Part shown: piece after piece, positions 8,491-17,786 of the stretch
Position numbering within the stretch: the stretch's first letter is position 1
How the letters are laid out: the number at the start of each line of letters is the position of its first letter
Origin: Sphingomonas kyeonggiensis
Lineage (GTDB): Bacteria; Pseudomonadota; Alphaproteobacteria; Sphingomonadales; Sphingomonadaceae
Reading direction: 5' to 3'
Length of the DNA: 64,000 nt
NCBI RefSeq assembly: GCF_014204495.1
Contig: NZ_JACHLN010000002.1
Coordinates: forward strand, 62,001-126,000
The notes under the pieces: generated by a model
What the model saw: the letters and a program-made list of their open reading frames with translations, nothing else
What the model was told of the DNA's origin: nothing
The model's database searches: none
Program-made: the position numbers and the translations under genes

Positions 8491-9636
8491 ATGTCCATCC
8501 CTCTCGATTTTGAAACGCTACGCATCATCTGGTGGCTGCTGCTCGGTGTGCTGCTGATCGGCTTCGCACTGACTGACGGCTTCGACCTCGGGACGGGCGC
8601 ACTGCTCCCGTTCGTGGGGAAGACCGATGAGGAACGCCGAATGGTGATCAACACCATCGGTGCCACCTGGGAAGGCAACCAGGTGTGGTTCATCCTCGGC
8701 GGCGGCGCCATCTTCGCTGCCTGGCCCTTCGTTTATGCCGTGAGCTTCTCCGGCTTCTACCTGGCGATGTTCCTGGTGCTATCGGCGCTGATATTGCGGC
8801 CGGTGGGGTTCAAGTACCGCTCGAAGCACCCGGACCTGAAATGGCGTTATCGCTGGGACTGGGCGTTGTTCGTCGGCGGCTTCGTGCCGGCGCTCGTCTT
8901 CGGTGTCGCGGTGGGCAATGTGCTCAAGGGCATTCCCTTCCGCTTCGATGGCGACCTGCGCGCCTTCTACGAAGGATCGCTGCTTGGCCTCTTCACTCCG
9001 TTCACGCTGGTCACCGGCCTGCTTTCGGTGGCGATGCTGGTGCTCCACGGCGCGGGCTGGCTGAGCCTCAAGTCCGAAGGCGTGGTGCGCGAGCGTGCCC
9101 GCCGCTTCGGACAGGTGGCGGCGGTGCTGGCGATCCTGTTGTTCGCGGTCGGCGGCCTGTTCGTCGCCTATGGCGGTATCGGCTACCGGCTGGATGGCTT
9201 GGTCGACGCCGGCGGTCCGTCCAATCCGCGCTTCTCGACCACGGTTGCGGAAGGCGGTGCCTGGCTGGCCAATTACGGCGCGTATCCCTGGATGCTGATC
9301 GCCCCCTTGCTCGGCTTTGTCGGCCCGGTGCTGGCGCTGCTCGGCATCCGCGGCCGCAATGACGTGCTGGTGTTCGCGGGCTCGTCGCTCGCCAATGTCG
9401 GGATCATCTCCACTGTCGGCCTGTCGATGTTCCCGTACATCCTGCCGAGCTCGATCGATCCGCTGTCGAGCCTGACGGTGTGGAATGCTTCGTCGAGCCA
9501 CGGCACGCTGTTCACCATGCTGATCGTCACCGCGATCTTCCTGCCGATCGTCCTCGCCTACACGGCCTGGGCCTATCGCATCATGTTCGGCCGCGTGACC
9601 GAGCAGGATGTGCGCACCAACCCCGACTTCTACTGA
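8491..9636 (+). CDS. cydB: Cytochrome bd ubiquinol oxidase subunit II
   Basis: CydB is the polytopic partner that stabilises the heme site of CydA. The 381-residue product has the conserved N-terminal WWLLLGVLLIGFALTDGFDLG, the motif ATWEGNQVWFILGGGAIFAAWP and the late segment YILPSSIDP. About eight to nine membrane segments are visible. GGAGA lies just before the ATG. It is 27 bp behind cydA and 12 bp ahead of cydX, in one operon. Confidence 0.96.
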   Translation: MSIPLDFETLRIIWWLLLGVLLIGFALTDGFDLGTGALLPFVGKTDEERRMVINTIGATWEGNQVWFILGGGAIFAAWPFVYAVSFSGFYLAMFLVLSALILRPVGFKYRSKHPDLKWRYRWDWALFVGGFVPALVFGVAVGNVLKGIPFRFDGDLRAFYEGSLLGLFTPFTLVTGLLSVAMLVLHGAGWLSLKSEGVVRERARRFGQVAAVLAILLFAVGGLFVAYGGIGYRLDGLVDAGGPSNPRFSTTVAEGGAWLANYGAYPWMLIAPLLGFVGPVLALLGIRGRNDVLVFAGSSLANVGIISTVGLSMFPYILPSSIDPLSSLTVWNASSSHGTLFTMLIVTAIFLPIVLAYTAWAYRIMFGRVTEQDVRTNPDFY

Positions 9637-9648
9637 GGAGCAGTTCCC

Positions 9649-9756
9649 ATGTGGTATTTTGCCTGGATCCTGGGTGTCGGCCTCGCCGTCGGCTTCGGCA
9701 TCCTCAACGGCCTGTGGCACGAGTTCCGCTCGGAAACCGAGGACGGGGTGATCTAG
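9649..9756 (+). CDS. cydX: Cytochrome bd small subunit CydX
   Basis: This 35-codon gene starts MWYFAWILGVGLAVGFG and has one transmembrane helix followed by a short charged tail (HEFRSETEDGVI). CydX/CbdX peptides begin MWYF-W-LG, have this size and sit directly after cydB, where they stabilise heme d. GAGGAG at 9635-9640 overlaps the end of cydB and is well spaced for the ATG. Confidence 0.92.
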   Translation: MWYFAWILGVGLAVGFGILNGLWHEFRSETEDGVI

Positions 9757-9780
9757 ACCCGGATAGTGTGCGGCGTGGCT

Positions 9781-10428
9781 TCAGATCTCGATGAAGCCGC
9801 GCCGTGCCGCGATGATCACGGCGTGGGTGCGATCAGCTACGTCGAGCTTGGCGAAGATGTTCTTGAGATGCGCCTTCACCGTGTCGGTGGAGAGCGACAG
9901 GCGCCAGGCGATCTGCTTGTTGGGATGGCCCTCCGCGACCAGGCGGAGGATGTCCGTCTCGCGTTCGCTCAACCGGTCGTCGAACGCGTGAAGGGCGATT
10001 TCCTGGGCGACATCGGCGGCGATCGCGCGGCGCCCCTCATGCACGGCACGGATCGTGTCGAGCAGGTCCTTGCGGATGCAGCTCTTCAGCAGATAGCCGG
10101 TCGCCCCAGCGCGTAGCGCCCGCAGCGCGTGGGTGTCGCCGGGATAGGTGGTGAGCACCACGAACTGGGCGGCGGGGAATTCGCGGCGGATCGCCTCGAT
10201 CGTTTCCACGCCGTCCATGCCGGGCATCTGGATGTCCATCAGCGTCACGTCGGGCTGGATCTCGCGATACCGCTCCACCGCCTCGGCACCGCCCTGGGCT
10301 TCCGCGACGATCTCCATGTCCGCCTGGCGCTCGACCACTGCGACGATGCCTTCGCGCAGCATCGGGTGATCATCGACCACCATTACCCGGACGGTCTTCG
10401 CGCGCGTCGCCAATGCTGCCTCAACCAA
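9781..10428 (-). CDS. NarL/FixJ-family response regulator
   Basis: The 215-residue product has a receiver domain with acidic pair D19/D20, predicted phospho-acceptor D65 in LMDIQMPGMDG, and the Lys of GYLLKS. A C-terminal LuxR-type helix-turn-helix follows (LSERETDILRLVAEGHPNKQIA, then STDTVKAHLKNIFAKL). Its start overlaps the kinase stop by 8 bp, so the pair is an operon and a cognate two-component system. Regulated genes are unknown; the neighbouring hydrolases and paoABC are possible targets by position only. Confidence 0.9.
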   Translation of the reverse strand: MVEAALATRAKTVRVMVVDDHPMLREGIVAVVERQADMEIVAEAQGGAEAVERYREIQPDVTLMDIQMPGMDGVETIEAIRREFPAAQFVVLTTYPGDTHALRALRAGATGYLLKSCIRKDLLDTIRAVHEGRRAIAADVAQEIALHAFDDRLSERETDILRLVAEGHPNKQIAWRLSLSTDTVKAHLKNIFAKLDVADRTHAVIIAARRGFIEI

Positions 10429-13400
10429 TTCGGCCTCCCGTGACCAGTGCGCGCCACTTGCGACGCCGCATATTCGAATAAGCGATCGCCGCAGGGACGA
10501 TCAGGATGATTTCGGTACCGCCAGCGGGCGGCCTTTGCACCACAAGGCGCGACTGAATCTTGGCTGCACGCTCGCGCATGCCCGGCAGGCCGAAGTGTCC
10601 GTCGCGCTTGCCGTCGCGCAATACGTCGTCGGTAATCCCCACGCCATCGTCGCGGAAGCGGACACTGAAGCAATCGGGCTGGAAACCGATGCGGATCGCA
10701 ATCTGGCGCGCATGGGCGTGGCGCCAGATGTTGAAGAGCGCCTCGTTGGCGATCCGTGCCACTTCATCCCACACCAGCGGGTCGAGCGGCCGGGGCTCGC
10801 CCTCGCTCACCACCGAGATCTGGGTGGAGGGCGAGAAGACCTGCTTGCGGGCGATCTCCAGGATCATGTGCTCGATATCATCGGCGCCGCCGATCAGGCG
10901 CAGGTCGCGCACCCGGTCGCGCCCCTCGGCAAGGACATTGTCGGCGCGGTCGAGCGCTTCCTCGAGCTCGCGGCGTGCCGGGTTCTCCGGCGAGATATCG
11001 TCAGCGACGAGCTGGAAGCGGAGGACCAGCGCCTGCACGCCCTGCAGCAGCGTGTCGTGCAATTCGCGCGCGATCCGCTCGCGCTCGCCAAGTCGCTCGC
11101 GCATGCGATCGCGCATCTGCGCGGCCAGGGCACGGACCTTCACCTGGTAGAACAGCCAGAACAGGCCGATCGCCCCCAGGATACAGAGAAGTGTGAACCA
11201 CCTGCTCTGGAAGAAGGTCGGCGGTAGCGTGAACTCCAATGTGGTCGGAGTGGGGTTCCAGATCCCGTCATTGTTCGAGGCGATCACCCGGAAGCGATAG
11301 GAACCCGGCTCGAGATTGGTGTAGAATGCCTGGCGGCGCGTACCGGGATCGACCCAGGTGCGATCCACGCCCTCCAGCATATAGCGGAAACGGACCCGGC
11401 TCGGCACCGAGAAGCTGAGCCCGGTATATTCGATCGACAGGTTGGATTCACCGCGGGGCAGGGTGATCCGTGACGGATCGACGAAGCGCTTGCCGTCCAC
11501 GACCAGCGCGCGGATCGCCACCGGCGGCACGACGGCGTTGCGGGAAAGCCTGCCCGGGTCGATCCGCATCACGCTCTGCCGGGTCAGGAACCACAACCGC
11601 CCATCGCCGCCCGCCGCGATCTGCGGGCCGTCCGCGCGCTGGGTGCGGCTGGCAAAGCCGTCCTGCTCGTCGAACAGGTCGTGGGGAATCGGCGCGCGGG
11701 GATGCGAGAAGGCGCGATCGAGATCGACGGTGTGAATCCTCAGCAGGCCGATATTGTTGACCATCCAGGTCTCGCCCGACGCCGTCTGGACCAGGCCACG
11801 CACGCCGCGCAGCCAGGGGTGGTCGGCGATCGACAGCCGGTCGAACCGGCCGTTTCGCCACAGGGCCAGGCCTTCACCGCCTGCCACCAGCATGCCGTCG
11901 CGCCCTGCATAGACGCCGGTGAGCCCGGAGACGCCGATCTGGTCGTTGGTCCAACCGCGCGCCGTGGTGCCGACGACGCGAACGATGCCCTTGCGATCCA
12001 GGATGATCACCGGGTTGCCGTCCCGGTCGATGACGATGTCCTGCGGCCGGCCAGGCAAGGGGAGGTTGGCCTGGTGCCAGCCATTGCCGCGGCGGACGAG
12101 CGCGCCGTGCTGGAACCGCGCTACCCAAAGCCGGCCCAGCCCATCTTCCGCGCAGCCATAGGTCTCTCCGGCGCCGGGGAGGTCGATCGTCTCGGCTACC
12201 TGGCCGCCGCGCATCCGGACCATGCGCCGCGCGGTGCTGAGCCAGACCGAGCCGTTGCCGCCGCGGCACAGCGCCTGGATGTCGCCCGGTTGGGTGGAGA
12301 AGAGGCTGGGGTCCTGGCCGGGCAGGGCGCGATAGAGCGACGGGCCGCTCGCCAGCCAGATCGTGCCGGCATCATCGGCAGTGACCATATAGCCCTCCGC
12401 CGCCCCGTCGGCCGGCGGTTCGACGCGGAACAGGTTGGCGGGGCGGAACTGGTCGAGCCCCAGCTCGGTGCCCACCCAGATATTGCCCTCACGGTCCTGC
12501 AGCAGCGACACGGCCTGATTGGAGGTCAGCCCGTTCTCGGTGCGGTAGAGCGAGATGTTGCCCTCGGCGCTTGCCTTGTCCGCGGCCCGCTCGATCTGGA
12601 AGATGCCGCTGGTGAAGCTCGAACCCCAGAGATTGCCGTCCCGGTCGAACAGGATCGCGGTGCGCCGGACCGGCCCTGAAAAGGGAAAGACCACGGGGTT
12701 CTTCGGCTCGCGGGCGCCGGCCGGATAATCGGGCAGCATGCGGGTGCCATGGGCGTCGGACAGCCACATATTGCCCTCGGGATCGAGCGCGAGATTGGCA
12801 CCGAAGCCGAGCTCCACGCCCACCGCCTCGAACCGCCGGTTGCCATGGCGCAGCAGGTAAAGTTGCTTGTCGGTGGCGACCCAGATCGATCCGTCGCGGC
12901 CGGTCGCTAGGCTTGAGACGTAGTCCTTGTCGGGCAGGCCCCAGCGCTGGTCGATCGTCTCCCAGGCACCGTTCCGGTAGCGCTTGAGCGCCTTGCGGGT
13001 ACGCCCGCCCACGGCCCAGATCGCACCGTCCTTGTCCTCGCGAAGCTCGGTGATCTCGCCGGCGGCATCGTGCATGCCGGTGCCGACCATGCGCCCGCCG
13101 CGATAGATCTCGACCCCGCCACCACCGACATAGGCGGCCCAGAGCTCGCCACGTCGGGTGACGAGCAGCGCGCTGATCGGGATCGCGCCGCGGGGATGGT
13201 CGGGGGCGGGGGGGACATATTCGAAGGTCACCCCGTCGAACCGGAACAGACCGTTGCCGGTGCCCACCCAGATATAGCCGTCCGGTCCCTGGGCGAGTGC
13301 CTGGACCATGGCGGGCACGCCGTCCTTGCTGGTCCAGGTGGCGTGGAGATAGCGGCCGATGCCCCGGCCGGGCGCGTCGGCCGTCGCCGTGCCTCCGAAG

Positions 13401-13441
13401 CACAGCGCGATGAACCCGGCGATGAGCAAGGCTAGTCGCAA
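10421..13441 (-). CDS. Hybrid-free sensor kinase with two-component-regulator propeller, Y_Y_Y domain and HisKA_3 kinase
   Basis: A signal peptide (LRLALLIAGFIALCFGG...) leads into a long periplasmic region. That region has repeated propeller blades with motifs such as GYIWVGTGNGLFRFDG and GNIWVGTELGLDQF, then a Y_Y_Y domain ending in a typical GSYRFRVIASNNDGIWN. One transmembrane helix (CILGAIGLFWLFYQV) precedes HisKA_3 with phospho-acceptor His in RIARELHDTLLQG. The HATPase follows, with GHFGLPGMRERA. The frame is open to a GTG at 13489, but the TTG at 13441 has AGAAGGGG at good spacing and directly starts the signal peptide. This architecture usually senses periplasmic glycans or similar ligands. 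Confidence 0.9.
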   Translation of the reverse strand: MRLALLIAGFIALCFGGTATADAPGRGIGRYLHATWTSKDGVPAMVQALAQGPDGYIWVGTGNGLFRFDGVTFEYVPPAPDHPRGAIPISALLVTRRGELWAAYVGGGGVEIYRGGRMVGTGMHDAAGEITELREDKDGAIWAVGGRTRKALKRYRNGAWETIDQRWGLPDKDYVSSLATGRDGSIWVATDKQLYLLRHGNRRFEAVGVELGFGANLALDPEGNMWLSDAHGTRMLPDYPAGAREPKNPVVFPFSGPVRRTAILFDRDGNLWGSSFTSGIFQIERAADKASAEGNISLYRTENGLTSNQAVSLLQDREGNIWVGTELGLDQFRPANLFRVEPPADGAAEGYMVTADDAGTIWLASGPSLYRALPGQDPSLFSTQPGDIQALCRGGNGSVWLSTARRMVRMRGGQVAETIDLPGAGETYGCAEDGLGRLWVARFQHGALVRRGNGWHQANLPLPGRPQDIVIDRDGNPVIILDRKGIVRVVGTTARGWTNDQIGVSGLTGVYAGRDGMLVAGGEGLALWRNGRFDRLSIADHPWLRGVRGLVQTASGETWMVNNIGLLRIHTVDLDRAFSHPRAPIPHDLFDEQDGFASRTQRADGPQIAAGGDGRLWFLTRQSVMRIDPGRLSRNAVVPPVAIRALVVDGKRFVDPSRITLPRGESNLSIEYTGLSFSVPSRVRFRYMLEGVDRTWVDPGTRRQAFYTNLEPGSYRFRVIASNNDGIWNPTPTTLEFTLPPTFFQSRWFTLLCILGAIGLFWLFYQVKVRALAAQMRDRMRERLGERERIARELHDTLLQGVQALVLRFQLVADDISPENPARRELEEALDRADNVLAEGRDRVRDLRLIGGADDIEHMILEIARKQVFSPSTQISVVSEGEPRPLDPLVWDEVARIANEALFNIWRHAHARQIAIRIGFQPDCFSVRFRDDGVGITDDVLRDGKRDGHFGLPGMRERAAKIQSRLVVQRPPAGGTEIILIVPAAIAYSNMRRRKWRALVTGGRIG

Positions 13442-13603
13442 GACGATCCCCTTCTCACGCGACGCTTCCGAAAGCGCGCACGGTAGCACGAAACCATGGC
13501 CGGGCGGGAGTAGCCCGAAAGAGTTTGGCGAGGCACCGGGTCGGGATTTCTTCCGCTGCCCTCCCGTGGAAGTCCGGACGGGCAGGTTCGGCAGGAGGAA
13601 AGC

Positions 13604-14557
13604 ATGGGCGAGCGTCTCGAAACCACGCGCCGCGAGTTCGTGGCAGGCGCTGCCGCGATCGCCGCGGTGACCGCACTACCTATTCCCGCCCTGGCCGGGG
13701 CGGCATCCCACGCAGGAGAAAAGACCATGGCGACGATCAAGACCGCCGACGGCACGGAGATCTTCTACAAGGACTGGGGTCCCAAGACCGCCACGCCGAT
13801 CGTGTTCCACCACGGCTGGCCGCTGTCGGCGGACGACTGGGACAGCCAGATGATGTACTTCCTGATGCAGGGCTACCGCGTCATCGCGCATGACCGCCGG
13901 GGCCATGGCCGCTCGACCCAGACCGATACCGGCAACGAGATGGACACCTATGCCGCCGATGTCGCGGCGCTGACCGACCATCTCGACCTGAAGGGCGCGA
14001 TCCATGTCGGCCATTCGACCGGCGGCGGCGAAGTGGCGCACTATGTCGCCCGCGCCAAGCCGGGCCGCGTCTCCAAGATGGTCCTGATCGGCGCGGTGCC
14101 GCCGGTGATGGTGAAGAGCGAGAAGAACCCCGGCGGCCTGCCGATCGAGGTTTTCGACGGCATCCGCGCCGGCGTGCTCGCCAACCGCGCCCAGCTCTAC
14201 ATCGATTTCCCGACCGGCCCGTTCTACGGCTTCAACCGGCCGGGCGCTAAGATCAGCCAGGGCATCATCGACAACTGGTATCGCCAGGGCATGATGGGCG
14301 GGATCAAAGCCCATTACGACTGCATCAAGGCGTTCAGCGAGACCGACTTCACCGAGGACCTCAAGAAGATCACCGTGCCCTCGCTGGTGATGCACGGCGA
14401 TGACGACCAGGTCGTGCCCTATGCGGACTCGGGCCCGCTTTCGGCCAAGCTGCTCAAGAATGCCACGCTCAAGACCTACAAGGGCTTCCCGCACGGCATG
14501 GCGACCACCCATGCCGATGTGATCAACCCGGACCTGCTCGCCTTCATCAAGGGCTGA
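13604..14557 (+). CDS. Alpha/beta hydrolase, non-heme chloroperoxidase/esterase type, with Tat leader
   Basis: The 317-residue product has a twin-arginine leader ([16 protein letters not shown]) ahead of a full-length cofactor-free haloperoxidase/esterase domain. Visible features are the oxyanion region [15 protein letters not shown], nucleophile Ser138 in VGHSTGGG, Asp in [10 protein letters not shown] and His in [21 protein letters not shown] gives a strong start at 13604. A second ATG at 13727 (MATIKTADG) is where most homologues start, and it has its own AGGAG at 13714-13718, so a cytoplasmic form is possible. Substrate unknown. It is followed after 33 bp by another alpha/beta hydrolase. 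Confidence 0.88.
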   Translation: MGERLETTRREFVAGAAAIAAVTALPIPALAGAASHAGEKTMATIKTADGTEIFYKDWGPKTATPIVFHHGWPLSADDWDSQMMYFLMQGYRVIAHDRRGHGRSTQTDTGNEMDTYAADVAALTDHLDLKGAIHVGHSTGGGEVAHYVARAKPGRVSKMVLIGAVPPVMVKSEKNPGGLPIEVFDGIRAGVLANRAQLYIDFPTGPFYGFNRPGAKISQGIIDNWYRQGMMGGIKAHYDCIKAFSETDFTEDLKKITVPSLVMHGDDDQVVPYADSGPLSAKLLKNATLKTYKGFPHGMATTHADVINPDLLAFIKG

Positions 14558-14590
14558 CCGGCCAGGCCGGTTCCCAGTTCGGAGTATCGG

Positions 14591-15370
14591 ATGGCCCCCA
14601 CGGTCATGCTCATCCACGGTGCCTGGCTTACGCCAAGCTCGTGGGACCGCTTCCGCCAGCGCTTCGAGGCGGCGGGCGTGAGCGTGGTGGCGCCGCCCTG
14701 GCCCTATCTCGATCGCCCGGTGGACGAGCTCCGCCGGGCGCCCGATCCGCGGCTGGGCAAGCTTGGTCTGCGGCAGATCACCGATCACTATGCCACGCTG
14801 ATCGAAGCGATGCCGCATCCGCCGATCCTGATGGGGCACAGCTTTGGCGGGCTGATCGTCCAGCTGCTCGCCGATCGCGGGCTGGGCGCCGCCGCCGTGG
14901 CGATCGACCCAACGCCGCCCTTTGGCGTGCCGGCCCATCCGCTCGCGGTATGGACCTCCCTCTGCGTGTTCACGGCGTTCAACGGCTGGAACCGGGCGTT
15001 GCGGATGAGCGAGCGCGAATTCGCCAGCGGCTTCGCCCAGACGCTGCCGGCGGCCGAGAAGCCCTATGCCTGGGAGAAGTTCATCGTGCCTACGCCGGGG
15101 CGCGTGTTCTTCCAGGCGGTGCTGGGCATCGGCGCCCGGGTGCGCTGGGACAATCCCGACCGGCCGCCGCTGATGCTGATCGCCGGCGCGAAGGACCGCA
15201 CCGTGCCCGCGCCGATGGTGCGAGCCAATTACCGCAAGCATTTGCGCTCGCCGGTCGACACCGTGTTCCACGAATTCCCCGGTCGCTCGCACTGGCTGTG
15301 CAACGAGGATGGCTGGGAGGAAGTCGCCGACCGGGCGCTTTCCTGGGCGCGGACGGCGGCGGGGCGCTGA
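14591..15370 (+). CDS. Alpha/beta hydrolase
   Basis: The 259-residue cytoplasmic hydrolase has an N-terminal HGAWLTPSSWDRF oxyanion loop, nucleophile Ser in MGHSFGGLIVQ, acidic residue in AGAKDRTVP and catalytic His in FPGRSHWLCNE. It is paired with the preceding hydrolase and probably co-transcribed. The substrate cannot be inferred. It ends just before dispersed repeat copy 2. Confidence 0.87.
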   Translation: MAPTVMLIHGAWLTPSSWDRFRQRFEAAGVSVVAPPWPYLDRPVDELRRAPDPRLGKLGLRQITDHYATLIEAMPHPPILMGHSFGGLIVQLLADRGLGAAAVAIDPTPPFGVPAHPLAVWTSLCVFTAFNGWNRALRMSEREFASGFAQTLPAAEKPYAWEKFIVPTPGRVFFQAVLGIGARVRWDNPDRPPLMLIAGAKDRTVPAPMVRANYRKHLRSPVDTVFHEFPGRSHWLCNEDGWEEVADRALSWARTAAGR

Positions 15371-15393
15371 TCCTACAGCCGGGGCGGGGCCGA

Positions 15394-15583
15394 CGCGCCA
15401 AAGTACACGAAGTAGAGGCCAAGAGCTGTTTTTCGCCTTCGAATTTTGACCTTTTCAACGGAAACGCGTCGCATCTCGCAACATTGTTGCGAGCGCGTGA
15501 TCCTATTTCACCAACAGCCTCAAGGAGCGGCCGGGCTGCGCGCCCGACCGCCAGAGGCAATCATGCGAAATCCTACATTGCAA
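15394..15583 (+). repeat. Dispersed 190-bp repeat, copy 2
   Basis: This copy begins CGCGCCAAAGTACACGAAGT and ends AAATCCTACATTGCAA, with the same order of internal blocks as copies 1 and 3. Its hairpin is at 15527-15551 (GCGGCCGGGC / GCCCGACCGC). It lies between the 3' ends of the hydrolase and paoC, again a convergent junction. Confidence 0.85.
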
Positions 15584-15590
15584 GCCGGGT

Positions 15591-17783
15591 TCAGGCGAAC
15601 TCGGGCATGCCCTCGAGCAGCTTGTCGAGCGTGACCGGATAGTCGCGCACGCGCACGCCGGTGGCGTTGTGGATCGCATTGGCGACCGCCGCGCCGACGC
15701 CGCAGATGCCGAGTTCGCCCACGCCCTTGGCCTTCATCGGCGAGGTGGTGGGATCGGTCTCCTCGAGGAAGATCACTTCCTGGTGCGGGATGTCGGCATG
15801 GACCGGGACTTCGTACCCGGCGAGGTCGTGGTTGACGAAGAAGCCGAAGCGCTTGTCGACCACCAGCTCCTCCATCAGCGCGGCACCCGCGCCCATGGTC
15901 ATCGCGCCGATCACCTGGCTGCGCGCCGAGACCGGATTGAGGATGCGGCCCGCCGCGCACACCGCGAGCATGCGGCGGATGCGGATCTCGGCGGTGGCGA
16001 TATCGACGCCGACCTCGACGAAATGCGCGCCGAAGGTGGATTGCTGGAACTTGCGACCCAGATCGCCATATTCCATCACATCCTCGGCGACGATCTCGCC
16101 GGCCTTGGCGGCATCGGCGAGCGGCACGCTGCGCTTGCCGGCGCGGACCTTGCCCCCGGCGAACACCGCATCGTCCGAGTTGAAACCGAGCTTCTGTGCC
16201 ACGGCCTCGCGCAGCTTCACGCAGGCGGCGTAAACGCCGGCGGTGGCGCTGTTCGCGCCCCATTGCCCGCCCGAGCCGGCCGAGACCGGGAAGCTGGAAT
16301 CGCCGAGCTTCACCTTCACCTTGTCGAGCGGCACGCCCATCATCTCGGCCGCGGTCTGCGCGACGATCGTGTAGGTGCCGGTTCCGATATCAGTCATGTC
16401 GGTCTCGACCGTGACGATGCCGGAGCCGTCGAGGCGGACGCGTGCGGCCGACTTCATGTTGATGTTGTTGCGGAAGGCCGCGGCCATGCCGATGCCGACC
16501 AGCCAGCGCCCGTCACGGACCTGGCCCGGCTTCGGATTGCGCTTCGCCCAGCCGAACTTGTCGGCGCCGGTGCGCATGCACTCGATCAGCCGGCGCTGCG
16601 AGAAGGGGCGTTCGGGCTTTTCGGGATCGACCTGGGTATCGTTGATCACGCGCAGTTCGATCGGATCGATGCCGAGCTTCTCGGCGAGCTCGTCCATCGC
16701 GATCTCGAGCGCCATCATCCCGGGCGCCTCGCCCGGTGCGCGCATCGCGTTCGCCTCGGGCAGGTTGAGCACCGCGAGCTTCTGGCCGATCAGCCGGTTC
16801 GCGCCTGCATAGAGCAGGCGGGTCTGCGCGACCGAATTCTCGCCGCCGCCGCCGGGCAGGTCGCCGCACCATTCCTCATGCGCGATCGCGCTGATCTTGC
16901 CGTCGCGACCGGCGCCGATGCGGATCCGCTGGATCGTCGCCGGCCGGTGCGTGGTGTTGTTGAACATCAGCGGGCGGGGCAGGGCGACCTTGACCGGTCG
17001 GCCCGCCGCCTTCGCCCCCAGCGCGGCGAGGATCGCATCGGCGCGGACGAACAGCTTGCCGCCAAAGCCACCGCCGATGAAAGGCGAGATCAGCCGGACA
17101 TTCTCCTTGGGAATGCCGAGCGTCTTGGCGACATCGCCCCTGCCCCAGGCGATCATCTGGTTGGCGGTCCAGATCTGCAGCTTGTCGCCGTCCCAGGCGG
17201 CGATCGAAGCGTGGGGCTCCATCATCGCATGGGCGTGATCCGGCGTGGTGTATCGCTGGTCGAACTGCACCGGCGCGGCGGCGAAGGCGCCGTCGAAATC
17301 GCCGACCTTGGCGTTGTTGCCGCCCGCCTTGACCGCGCTGTCCACCGAGGCGGCGAGATCATAGGCGCCCTTTTCGCGGGCATAGTCGACGCGGACCAAG
17401 GCCGCGGCGGCGCGGGCCTGCTCGAACGTCTCGGCGACTACCACCGCGACGGCCTGGTGGTAATGCTCGATTTCCGGCCCGCCGAGCAGCATCGCGGTGT
17501 TGAAGCTGCCCTTGGTCAGCTTGCCGGCATTGTCGGCGGTGATGATCGCCAGCACGCCGGGCGCGGCCTTGGCGTCGCGCAGGTCGATCGCGGAGATGCG
17601 CCCCTTGGCGATCGCCGAGCCGACGACATAGCCATAAGCGGGGTTCTTGACGGCTTCGTTATGCTCATAGGCATAGCGGGCGCCGCCACTGGTCTTGAGC
17701 GGGCCGTCGATGCGCGGCGTGGGCTTGCCGACGATCTTGCCCTGGTCGATCGGATTGGTGCCGGCGGGCGTGGTGAACTTCAT
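15591..17783 (-). CDS. paoC: Aldehyde oxidoreductase molybdenum-binding subunit (PaoC type)
   Basis: This is the large subunit (730 residues; E. coli PaoC is 732) of a xanthine-oxidase-family molybdoenzyme that oxidises aldehydes to acids in the periplasm. It starts MKFTTPAGTNPIDQGK and has the Mo-cofactor segments FIGGGFGGK, MRAPGEAPGMMALE and SAGSGGQWG. The catalytic Glu lies in KGVGELGICG. It has no signal of its own, so export would ride on the Tat leader of the small subunit. Third gene of paoABC, 3 bp behind paoB. Confidence 0.93.
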   Translation of the reverse strand: MKFTTPAGTNPIDQGKIVGKPTPRIDGPLKTSGGARYAYEHNEAVKNPAYGYVVGSAIAKGRISAIDLRDAKAAPGVLAIITADNAGKLTKGSFNTAMLLGGPEIEHYHQAVAVVVAETFEQARAAAALVRVDYAREKGAYDLAASVDSAVKAGGNNAKVGDFDGAFAAAPVQFDQRYTTPDHAHAMMEPHASIAAWDGDKLQIWTANQMIAWGRGDVAKTLGIPKENVRLISPFIGGGFGGKLFVRADAILAALGAKAAGRPVKVALPRPLMFNNTTHRPATIQRIRIGAGRDGKISAIAHEEWCGDLPGGGGENSVAQTRLLYAGANRLIGQKLAVLNLPEANAMRAPGEAPGMMALEIAMDELAEKLGIDPIELRVINDTQVDPEKPERPFSQRRLIECMRTGADKFGWAKRNPKPGQVRDGRWLVGIGMAAAFRNNINMKSAARVRLDGSGIVTVETDMTDIGTGTYTIVAQTAAEMMGVPLDKVKVKLGDSSFPVSAGSGGQWGANSATAGVYAACVKLREAVAQKLGFNSDDAVFAGGKVRAGKRSVPLADAAKAGEIVAEDVMEYGDLGRKFQQSTFGAHFVEVGVDIATAEIRIRRMLAVCAAGRILNPVSARSQVIGAMTMGAGAALMEELVVDKRFGFFVNHDLAGYEVPVHADIPHQEVIFLEETDPTTSPMKAKGVGELGICGVGAAVANAIHNATGVRVRDYPVTLDKLLEGMPEFA

Positions 17784-17786
17784 GGC

